Notes under the pieces: generated by a model
Database searches by the model: none
Told to the model about the DNA's origin: nothing
What the model saw: the letters and a program-made list of their open reading frames with translations, nothing else
Program-made: the position numbers and the translations under genes
NCBI RefSeq assembly: GCF_007004725.1
Contig: NZ_ML660165.1
Span: 434,001-498,000 of the forward strand
Source: Aliikangiella coralliicola
GTDB lineage: Bacteria > Pseudomonadota > Gammaproteobacteria > Enterobacterales > Kangiellaceae
Direction of reading: 5' to 3'
Length of the DNA: 64,000 bases
Shown here: piece after piece, positions 18,262 through 25,606 of the stretch
How the letters are laid out: each line of letters begins with the position of its first letter
Numbering within the stretch: the stretch's first letter is position 1

Positions 18262-19092
18262 TTAGCTCAACATTTTAACTTCGCGTTGTGGGAATGGAAT
18301 TTCAATATTATTTTGCTTTAGCGCATCCCAGATGGCTTTGTTAATCGCAAAGCGCGCTGCGTTGATTTTATTGGAGTCTGCCCATACGCGAACCTCAAAG
18401 TCGACACTGCTATCACCGAACCCCGCGATTCCAACCTGCGGTTCCTTAGCGTCACTCGCGTCTTGATGATTCTTAATGGTCGTTTCCAATAACCGGGTCA
18501 CCTGATCCAGATCCGAACCATAGGAGACACCGACGCTCAACTCCAGCAGTGAAACCGAGTGGCTGTTGTGGATAATTTCTCCAACGATATGTTTGTTAGG
18601 GATAGTAATTTCCACATCGTCCTCTGTCACAATAAGCGTATAAGCCAGCAAAATGTCTTTCACCTGACCACTCACCCCCTGTACCTTGATGGTATCGCCT
18701 ACGACAAAATAGCGGGTCAAAATGATGTTTAAACCGGCGCCGTAATTTGACAATAATCCCTGAACCGCCAGGCCAGCCCCCAGAGAAATGGCACCAATGG
18801 CAGCAATCAATGGTGTAATGTTAATCCCCAGCTTATTCAGGCATATGACCGCCACCATGGTGACAATAACGATTTTTGCGATATTGGCCAGAAATCTGGA
18901 AAGCGTGATGTCCAGCCCCTTGGCCTCACATACTCTCTGAACAAATTTCGCGACTCGGCGAGCAATAAACAAACCGATAAACAGAATGAACAGAGCGCCG
19001 ATGATTTGAAAACTGTAGTTAACAAAGAAGTTGATTACCGTGTCGTAAACAACCTGAAGTTGCTGGAATTCTTTTTTAAGTTCTTGTTCCAT
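18262..19092 (-). CDS. mscS: Small-conductance mechanosensitive channel MscS
   Basis: Three membrane segments in the first 125 residues, then the MscS hallmark in TM3 and the beta domain (SLGAGLAVQGLLSNYGAGLNIILTRYFVVGDTIKVQGVSGQV; ITIPNKHIVGEIIHN), and the alpha/beta C-terminal cage ending in NIEIPFPQREV. At 276 aa it has the size of E. coli MscS (286). It is an inner-membrane channel releasing solutes on hypo-osmotic shock. AAGGAA precedes the ATG. It is a single-gene unit with its own terminator at 18164-18188. Confidence 0.95.
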   Translation of the reverse strand: MEQELKKEFQQLQVVYDTVINFFVNYSFQIIGALFILFIGLFIARRVAKFVQRVCEAKGLDITLSRFLANIAKIVIVTMVAVICLNKLGINITPLIAAIGAISLGAGLAVQGLLSNYGAGLNIILTRYFVVGDTIKVQGVSGQVKDILLAYTLIVTEDDVEITIPNKHIVGEIIHNSHSVSLLELSVGVSYGSDLDQVTRLLETTIKNHQDASDAKEPQVGIAGFGDSSVDFEVRVWADSNKINAARFAINKAIWDALKQNNIEIPFPQREVKMLS

Positions 19093-19291
19093 TGATGTTT
19101 CCTTGATTGCTGTTATTTAAATCTGCAGTGTTGAATTTTAAAAACCAATAGTATCAAGCTAGCAAGTTCAGTCAAAAATTGGAAGAATCACATTAAAAAA
19201 TAGACAATCAAAGCAGAAGTTAAGAATCCAGGGTAAAACGCCCCTATTTTGGCTTGAATAACGATTTTGGATTGAATAAGGATATCGCAGC

Positions 19292-19334
19292 TTGACAGAT
19301 TGCATCACCAGAGAAGATAATGAGAATCATTATC
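19292..19334 (+). promoter_or_regulatory. Sigma-70 promoter overlapped by Fur box
   Basis: TTGACA at 19292-19297 is followed after 18 bases by GATAAT at 19316-19321. The sequence at 19316-19334 (GATAATGAGAATCATTATC) differs at one position from the classical 19-base Fur box. The repressor would cover the -10 box, so the downstream pair should be switched on under iron limitation. Confidence 0.9.
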
Positions 19335-19414
19335 AACAACTATTGCTGGCCGCACGATGATAAATTATCGCGACGGAGCAGTAACTAAGTCCAAATGAGC
19401 TGGTTTGAGAAAAT

Positions 19415-19762
19415 ATGCTAATACCCGATGATACCACCAAGTTCAAAACCCTTGAGACCATTATCCGATATGGCAAACAACCGAATAGCCCCACGCTTCT
19501 ATACCACTACCTCAGGCTTGGTGAGCAACAGGCAAAAACGAAATCAGAATTTGCCGAGCGACAAATGTACCTTGGTATGTTTAATACACTCATGAACACT
19601 ATTTGCGATACTTGTGTCGCTTACCATTGGCGTAACCTTTGTCTCGATCATGTTTACAAACCACTATTCTTAATCGAACGCCTGATTAAAACCCAGGCTG
19701 ATCAACGGCAAGTTAAGCAGCTGTACCGAGAGCTAAAAACACTGAGTCACTATTTTTTATAA
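19415..19762 (+). CDS. fagA: FagA-like protein, iron-regulated, 115 aa
   Basis: A small soluble protein with no signal peptide. The call rests mainly on context: in Pseudomonas aeruginosa a Fur-controlled operon runs fagA-fumC-orfX-sodM, and here a Fur box is followed by a protein of similar size and then by fumC. The central segment CDTCVAYHWRNLCLDHVYKPLFLIERL, with several Cys and His, is the most distinctive part and could bind metal. The role of FagA is not established. It is probably co-transcribed with fumC 83 bases downstream. Confidence 0.65.
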   Translation: MLIPDDTTKFKTLETIIRYGKQPNSPTLLYHYLRLGEQQAKTKSEFAERQMYLGMFNTLMNTICDTCVAYHWRNLCLDHVYKPLFLIERLIKTQADQRQVKQLYRELKTLSHYFL

Positions 19763-19845
19763 ACTCAAATGAAAACCTATATTTAACTTGAACTCAGGTT
19801 ACTTAGTTCAAAATCGAAGCGATAGACAGATACCAGGATCTCATT

Positions 19846-21243
19846 ATGAATAAGACACGAATTGAAAAAGACAGCATGGGCGAACTTGAGGTGCCGTTCA
19901 ACGCACTTTACGGCGCTCAAACCCAGCGGGCTGTTAATAATTTTCCAATTAGCGGTCAACCGATGCCTGAGCCCTTTATTCATGCACTGCTCGCCATAAA
20001 AGCCTCGGCAGCCAGAGCGAATAGTCATTTAAATAGTATCGATAACTCAATGGCGGAAGCGATTGTTGATGTTTGTAGCGAGCTATTAGCGCGAGATGAT
20101 TCATCGCCTGCTAATAGCCTGATGCAACACTTTCCGGTCGATGTTTTTCAAACCGGTTCTGGTACCAGTACCAATATGAATGCAAATGAAGTGATCGCTC
20201 ACCTTGCCAGTATCAAGCTTGGTTCGTCGGTTAACGCTAACGACCATGTTAATTTTGGCCAAAGTAGTAACGACGTTATTCCAACGGCTTTGCACGTGAG
20301 CGCTGCAACGCAACTTCACAATAAACTACTACCTGCTCTGATTCACCTGGCAACGACCATCGAGAACAAAGCAGACACTCTGTCTCAATATTGTAAAACC
20401 GGCCGAACTCATCTAATGGATGCCATGCCGGTGAGAATGGATCAATCACTGCGAGGCTGGGCCGAGCAAATCCATTCGAATATCAGAAATCTGCAGTCGA
20501 TACAGCCCGCAATCCAAACCCTGGCGCAAGGCGGCACGGCAGTGGGAACCGGCATTAATGCTCATCCCAAATTTGCACGCAGTTTCACCCAATTTCTCAG
20601 TGAGTTAATCGGTATCAAATTTTCTCCCGCCAGCAACCACTTTGCCTTAATTAGCTCTCAAGACACCGCCGTTGCCCTCTCAGGCCAGTTAAAAACCACC
20701 GCAGTGTCAATAATGAAAATATCCAATGATCTACGCTGGATGAATTCAGGCCCCCTCGCCGGACTTGGAGAAATATCACTGGAAGCGTTACAACCAGGTT
20801 CTTCCATCATGCCGGGAAAAGTTAACCCGGTGATCCCGGAAGCAACTGCGATGGTTGCCGCGCAAGTTATCGGCAATGATGCGGCAATAACCATCGGTGG
20901 ACAGTCTGGTAACTTTGAACTCAATGTGATGCTGCCCATGGTTGCGTTTAACTTGCTCAACAGTATTGAGCTTTTAAGCAATAGTGTTCGCTTACTAGCC
21001 GATAAAGCGATTGCCACTTTTGAAGTGAATCAGGACAAACTGACTGAAGCGCTCGACCGCAATCCCATTCTGGTCACCGCTTTAAATCCGATTATTGGTT
21101 ATTTGAAAGCTTCTCAAATTGCCAAACAGGCTTACCAGGAAAAACGCCCGGTCATTGATGTTGCGGCAGAAAACACTGACCTGTCACGAGAGGAATTAAA
21201 GCAGTTGCTTGATCCAGACAAGCTGACTCGCGGTGGTTTATAA
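19846..21243 (+). CDS. fumC: Class II fumarate hydratase FumC
   Basis: Contains the fumarase/aspartase signature GSSIMPGKVN (about residue 316), the substrate loops TGSGTSTNMNANEV and GRTHLMDAMP, and the normal 465-aa length. It catalyses reversible hydration of fumarate to malate in the citric acid cycle. Class II enzymes lack the oxygen-labile iron-sulfur cluster of class I, which explains placement under Fur: the iron-free isozyme is induced when iron is scarce. It is second in the Fur-controlled unit. Unlike in Pseudomonas, no sodA follows; the next genes are convergent. Confidence 0.95.
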   Translation: MNKTRIEKDSMGELEVPFNALYGAQTQRAVNNFPISGQPMPEPFIHALLAIKASAARANSHLNSIDNSMAEAIVDVCSELLARDDSSPANSLMQHFPVDVFQTGSGTSTNMNANEVIAHLASIKLGSSVNANDHVNFGQSSNDVIPTALHVSAATQLHNKLLPALIHLATTIENKADTLSQYCKTGRTHLMDAMPVRMDQSLRGWAEQIHSNIRNLQSIQPAIQTLAQGGTAVGTGINAHPKFARSFTQFLSELIGIKFSPASNHFALISSQDTAVALSGQLKTTAVSIMKISNDLRWMNSGPLAGLGEISLEALQPGSSIMPGKVNPVIPEATAMVAAQVIGNDAAITIGGQSGNFELNVMLPMVAFNLLNSIELLSNSVRLLADKAIATFEVNQDKLTEALDRNPILVTALNPIIGYLKASQIAKQAYQEKRPVIDVAAENTDLSREELKQLLDPDKLTRGGL

Positions 21244-21285
21244 GAAAGGAAATTATCACTCGCCAAGTTGACAGTGACTTTTGCA

Positions 21286-22251
21286 TCAGTCTCGAACTAT
21301 TTTGAGTTTATCTTCTTCTCGATAGGTCAAAATAAAAGTGACTTCACTCTGCTTTAAAAAGGCTATCGCGTCTTTCACCGGTAATAACATACCAAGTGTC
21401 GATAGCGTTCCAGCAACAATACAAAGCGGCGCAATAACTGTCACACTCGCCGCGTTGGACACAGGATAACCTGTCTTTGGATTAAAAATATGACAATACC
21501 TGCGACCATTCTGGATGAAAAATTTTTCATAATCTCCGCTGGTAGCCACCGCTCCATGTAATAGATTGATACGACAGCATGCCTTGTCACTATTATCGGG
21601 ATGGCGAATGCCAATGGGCCAGCCTTGATTCGCAGAATAATCTGAATCCGCGAATGCGCTCCCGTTGCTCTCTTTTAAACTAATCGATGAACTTAATTTA
21701 GTTTCCTCAGTTAGCTCGGATCCAATGGCAACAATATCTCCCCCCAAATTGATCAACCCATTTGTAATCCCAGAGTTTAACGCGATATTCTTAACAGCAT
21801 CAGCCGCGTATTCTTTCACAATGCCACCAAAATCAAGCTCCATGTCTTTAGGCACTGAAATCTCACCGTCATTCCAATTGATTTTGTTCCAACCAATTCG
21901 TTTCAAACAATTGTTGACCACTTTTTGTTCGGGAATTAGCTTTGACTTGAAATCCCAGATCGTGCGGAGCACGCCCGAGCTGATATCAAATAAGCCATCG
22001 CTAATTTGATAGGCTGTCTGCGCGTAGTTGAGTATTGCGGTAGTCTCAGAATCGACTTTAGTTGCATTAGAATGCTGATTAATTTTAGAGAGGACGCTAT
22101 CTTCAAGATAGCGAGAGTATTTCTTTTCGAAGCGAAGCACTTCATTTCTACAGGCGTCAAAAACCTTGCGAACACTTTTTTCACTGTGATGAAAAAAACG
22201 CAGTTCGCAAGGGCCGCCCATCGCGTGAAAAGAGATTTGATAGCATTTCAT
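21286..22251 (-). CDS. apbE: ApbE-family FAD:protein FMN transferase
   Basis: ApbE landmarks are in order: HAMGGPCELRF, RYLEDSVLSKIN, LDFGGIVKEYAADA, NLGGDIVAIGS, TSGDYEKFF…CHIFNPKTGYPV, and the end domain (SVTVIAPLCIVAGTLSTLGM). The enzyme transfers FMN from FAD to Ser/Thr of [S/T]GA[S/T]-type sites in redox proteins, using Mg. It is the last gene of a six-gene co-directional series. It is odd in having no signal peptide or lipobox, and an in-frame TAA just upstream of the ATG excludes an extension, so it should act in the cytoplasm although its neighbours are exported. A Glu replaces the usual Gly in the GGIxKGY motif. Confidence 0.9.
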   Translation of the reverse strand: MKCYQISFHAMGGPCELRFFHHSEKSVRKVFDACRNEVLRFEKKYSRYLEDSVLSKINQHSNATKVDSETTAILNYAQTAYQISDGLFDISSGVLRTIWDFKSKLIPEQKVVNNCLKRIGWNKINWNDGEISVPKDMELDFGGIVKEYAADAVKNIALNSGITNGLINLGGDIVAIGSELTEETKLSSSISLKESNGSAFADSDYSANQGWPIGIRHPDNSDKACCRINLLHGAVATSGDYEKFFIQNGRRYCHIFNPKTGYPVSNAASVTVIAPLCIVAGTLSTLGMLLPVKDAIAFLKQSEVTFILTYREEDKLKIVRD

Positions 22252-22337
22252 CGTTTATAGTTTACACGCTTTTGGAAAACGAACTATCAATATATTTTTT
22301 AATCGGCGCAATAAATTCCATCGCCGGTAAAAACAAT

Positions 22338-23480
22338 TTACCACTTAGTATCAAACCCAATAGTTAACCGGGTAAAGTCAACTAACCCAGGACTTTCTAA
22401 CGCCACATTGTTAAACGAATAGTCAGCGTCCGAATCATAATTTTCGTATGAAATCGTATATGACCACGAACTAAATCTCTGGATAAAGGCAAGCTTAAGA
22501 CTCAACGCACCATAGGGCGATAACCGAAAGTCTGACGAATAAAACTCAGGTTGATCATCGGGTTCATAGGGTTCGTAGAAGAATGTCTCTCCTTGAGAGT
22601 AATAACGAATCGCCGGAACCAGTTGCATATCGGTCCCAATATTTTGATGCCATTCAATATCAATCGTATCTGACTGCATTTTCCAGTCGTCACTATAGTA
22701 GCGATAATTAAAATGCAACGCGGCATCAGCAGCATCAAAAAAGCTTCGTAATTGAACGCTATACGCACTTTGTTCTTTAGTCGTCGGACGAGAATCACCT
22801 GTTTTGTAAGGATCAGTTAAAAAACCTTCCGACTCGGTAAAGCTGGTGCCGAACAAAATAATATTGTTTGGCGAAAGAATTTGCGACAAGCTGAGAGAAT
22901 ATGAACTGGTTTCTTTTTCGGCACTTAACACGCGATTAAATACTTCTGCGTCCGATGGTGACAAATCATCATCTGCCGTGGAGAAACCAATATTCAATGA
23001 TGTATTTTTGGCATTAAAAGAAAAACCTAAATCGCCGGCCACGTAGCTCGACTCATAATCATTTTCTTTTGATACGCCACCTTCCAAAGCCCAGTTAAAA
23101 AGTTCACCATAATGGGTAAAACGAACACTGGTATCTTGCCGCTTTTCTGAAATACTGGCACCACTCATAATTAAGCCAACGCCGTTAGCGGTTCTTTCCG
23201 TGGCAACCGGTGATGCACCGGAAAGTGATTCTCCTAACCAGTTCACTTCCAATGAATTATCATCGCCAATTAAGGTTAATAACCTCATTTGGTGCACATC
23301 AATTTCATACCGAGACTTGACGCCGCCGGTTAGTTCAACATCATCGGCGATGTCGTCTTCAACATAACTGGAGTAACGATAACTAAATTCCGAATCAACG
23401 GGTGCGCCATTTCCGGAAGCAACAGCCGGCAGCATTAACGCACTGGCCATCAGGCAATTTTTTGGATTTATTTTTTTCAT
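22338..23480 (-). CDS. DUF3570 family outer-membrane-like protein
   Basis: A signal peptide (…ALMLPAVASGNG) is followed by alternating amphipathic strands with aromatic residues, ending …DFTRLTIGFDTKW, the pattern of a beta-barrel ending in an aromatic residue. The early part has SLSGASPVATERTANGVGLIMSGASISEKR, with two SGAS words that resemble ApbE flavinylation sites. DUF3570 proteins are of unknown function and I associate them with DUF4266 proteins and ApbE. It lies 12 bases after the DUF4266 gene and 86 before apbE. Identity as DUF3570 is by motif and context. Confidence 0.8.
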   Translation of the reverse strand: MKKINPKNCLMASALMLPAVASGNGAPVDSEFSYRYSSYVEDDIADDVELTGGVKSRYEIDVHQMRLLTLIGDDNSLEVNWLGESLSGASPVATERTANGVGLIMSGASISEKRQDTSVRFTHYGELFNWALEGGVSKENDYESSYVAGDLGFSFNAKNTSLNIGFSTADDDLSPSDAEVFNRVLSAEKETSSYSLSLSQILSPNNIILFGTSFTESEGFLTDPYKTGDSRPTTKEQSAYSVQLRSFFDAADAALHFNYRYYSDDWKMQSDTIDIEWHQNIGTDMQLVPAIRYYSQGETFFYEPYEPDDQPEFYSSDFRLSPYGALSLKLAFIQRFSSWSYTISYENYDSDADYSFNNVALESPGLVDFTRLTIGFDTKW

Positions 23481-23492
23481 TTCACTAATGTC

Positions 23493-23714
23493 CTAATTAC
23501 AACCACAACCGCCGCCGGCAGCTGAACTGCCTCCTGATGAAGCTTCTTTACTCCAATAAATATGCGACTCTAAACGACCTTCAAGAACATCATTGCTCCA
23601 GGCCATTTCAGGTCTGGCTAATTTGCCTCTTTCCCAAGGCTGAACAACCTGACATCCACTTAGAAACATTCCCAACAGCGAAATGCTTAATATCAATCTT
23701 ACGCGGTGATACAT
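23493..23714 (-). CDS. DUF4266 small lipoprotein, 73 aa
   Basis: Lipoprotein signal (LGMFLSGC at residues 14-21), then the DUF4266 core PWERGKLARPEMAW and a Gly/Ser-rich tail ending AAGGGCGCN. The last residues contain a Cys-Gly-Cys pair. The mature chain is only about 53 residues, so the protein is probably a lipid-anchored substrate or carrier rather than an enzyme. It begins 6 bases after the thioredoxin-like gene stops, which suggests that its CGC tail may be handled by that protein. This last point is inference. Confidence 0.85.
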   Translation of the reverse strand: MYHRVRLILSISLLGMFLSGCQVVQPWERGKLARPEMAWSNDVLEGRLESHIYWSKEASSGGSSAAGGGCGCN

Positions 23715-23720
23715 CGTTAT

Positions 23721-24212
23721 TTACTCACTCAATAAAATCTTGATAGCTTGATCCAATTTAGCCTTGTCAGACTTTTTATAACCCTGATGTCGCAGTCGAA
23801 TCTTGCCTTTTTTGTCAATTAAAAAAGACGACGGCATGGTGGCAACCTGGTAAGCTGATGGCGTCTGTTTTTTATCATCGTAAAGATTGGTGAAACTCAC
23901 TTTAAAACTTTTGAGAAACTCTTTTCCAAGACCTGCGTTGTCATCAAGATTAACAGTGATAACTTCAAATCCTTTGGCTTTGTTTGCCTGGTAAATTTCT
24001 TCCATAGCAGGAAATGATTTCCGGCAAGGTCCGCACCAGGAGGCCCAAAAATCGACATAAACGACCTTTCCGGCATAATCAGAAAGCGACACTTTCTTGC
24101 CTGAATAAATATCTGACAAGGTAAATGCCGGGGCCGGTTCATTTTTAGCCTGGGCAACAGAAATGGATGCTACTAATGCAAGTAGACCTAACAACTTAAA
24201 CCACAACTTCAT
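23721..24212 (-). CDS. TlpA/ResA-like thioredoxin, periplasmic
   Basis: The ATG at 24212 has AGGAG upstream and gives a clean signal peptide (MKLWFKLLGLLALVASISVAQA); the frame opens at 24266, overlapping the previous gene. The mature part is a redoxin/AhpC-TSA type thioredoxin with WCGPC at Cys-60/Cys-63 and the cis-Pro loop VATMPSSFLID. Such proteins transfer electrons to periplasmic disulfides, often during cytochrome c or metal-site maturation. Neighbours include a multi-haem protein and a CGC-tailed lipoprotein, either of which could be its client. Confidence 0.9.
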   Translation of the reverse strand: MKLWFKLLGLLALVASISVAQAKNEPAPAFTLSDIYSGKKVSLSDYAGKVVYVDFWASWCGPCRKSFPAMEEIYQANKAKGFEVITVNLDDNAGLGKEFLKSFKVSFTNLYDDKKQTPSAYQVATMPSSFLIDKKGKIRLRHQGYKKSDKAKLDQAIKILLSE

Positions 24213-24258
24213 TGATTTTTTCTCCTGATAAAAAGCGCGAATTAAAATTTGTTTTACG

Positions 24259-25581
24259 TTAAACATTGGTAAAAATATTATTTAGCGTCGAAACATTGCC
24301 CCCATAAGGAACCGTTGTTCCAACCGCTTTGGCAACTGTCGCCCAAACTCTCTGAACATCGACGAGTTTACCTAGTCGCCAATGGTTGCGTTCACCCTGC
24401 TCACGTAAATCAAAGTAGCGACCTGTTCCGTTCCCATTTTTTAGTAAACCTGAAGCACCGCCGATCATGGTGATAGGTAAATCAACCATATGCTCTGGTG
24501 CTCCGTCGGCCATTTCGCTGGTGAAAATAACTAAGGTGTGATCGAGCAGAGAGTCTCCCGGTACATCGGGATCAGGGTAAAAAGCGAGCCGGTCAAGCAA
24601 ATGGCGTACTTGTTTTACGTACCAGATCCGTGAACCTTTCCATTCTTCAGCACTGCCATAACGATGGGAGCAGTCGTGAGGATTACGAGTTGGGGAAACC
24701 GATTTAATGACCACTTGATCCGAAGAGCGGCCAATCTGGTAGGTTGCCACCCGAGAACTCCCGCAGCTTAACGCAGAAGCCAAAATGCTGGCGTGCGCCT
24801 GCGTTACCTCTTGTCGAAAATCGGGGGAAGTAATTGCCATTCCCTCTTCCGGCTTTGCACTGGCAGGACTACACCCTTCAATTGGAACACTATCTCTGAG
24901 TTCTTGCGCAACTTGTTCAACGGCATCAAGATGAGTGTTTAATTTATTTCGTTCACTAAGTCCTAATTTTGAGCGCAACTCTTTAATATCTTCTTTCACT
25001 GGATCGAAAACATGTGCTTTATTGGCAGGGCCTTCTCCTGAACCATCTGCACCGTAAATCTGTTCAAAAAGTTGGTAAGGGTTATCTTCTGGAAGCAACA
25101 AAGTATTATCTTTATAAGAAACATTCCATTGCACGCCAACCATCGAATGAGGGCCGGAATAAAGCCTTTTTAACGCAGGAGTGTTTCCGGGAATGGCATT
25201 ACCAATGATATTATCGATTGACGTCATACTTGAATTGGAATCCCTTAAAATCGTTTTCCAACCATTGTGGCCGCCGGTGCCGCTTCCCAAAATAAAGCCA
25301 CGCAAAAATAACGACTGCTTGTAATAGTCTCCCAAATGTTGCGACATTTCATTCATCAGGAATGATGTCGTGTCTACTTCATCGGTTTTTGGATACCACA
25401 AACCATCATCAAAACCAGCGAAGCTATCAACGCCAAAACCATCGGGCATCACCGCAAAAACAACTTTCAACTTAGGCGTTCCAGAAGCCATCGCCATGCG
25501 CATCATCCCTGTCATTGACAGAGGCGTCGCGATTGAAGTTGCTAACACACTATTTAAGAATTTTCTTCGAGTCATATTCAT
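24259..25581 (-). CDS. DUF1552 family protein, Tat-exported
   Basis: The N-terminus has a twin-arginine motif (TRRKFLNSVLATSIATPLSM), implying export in folded form, probably with a cofactor. The body shows the DUF1552 pattern: GTGGHNG, SSMTSIDNII, GVQWNVSYKDN, RVATYQIGRSSDQV and DHTLVIFTSEMADGAPEHMVDLPITMIGG, the last resembling the metal-site region of alkaline-phosphatase/sulfatase-like DUF1501 relatives. DUF1552 genes are known to pair with DUF1592/1588/1585 genes, as here (25 bases after that gene). Biochemical role is unknown. Start could be ATG at 25581 or 25575. Confidence 0.85.
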   Translation of the reverse strand: MNMTRRKFLNSVLATSIATPLSMTGMMRMAMASGTPKLKVVFAVMPDGFGVDSFAGFDDGLWYPKTDEVDTTSFLMNEMSQHLGDYYKQSLFLRGFILGSGTGGHNGWKTILRDSNSSMTSIDNIIGNAIPGNTPALKRLYSGPHSMVGVQWNVSYKDNTLLLPEDNPYQLFEQIYGADGSGEGPANKAHVFDPVKEDIKELRSKLGLSERNKLNTHLDAVEQVAQELRDSVPIEGCSPASAKPEEGMAITSPDFRQEVTQAHASILASALSCGSSRVATYQIGRSSDQVVIKSVSPTRNPHDCSHRYGSAEEWKGSRIWYVKQVRHLLDRLAFYPDPDVPGDSLLDHTLVIFTSEMADGAPEHMVDLPITMIGGASGLLKNGNGTGRYFDLREQGERNHWRLGKLVDVQRVWATVAKAVGTTVPYGGNVSTLNNIFTNV

Positions 25582-25606
25582 GACGTTTACTCTCTATTGT
25601 CTTTTA

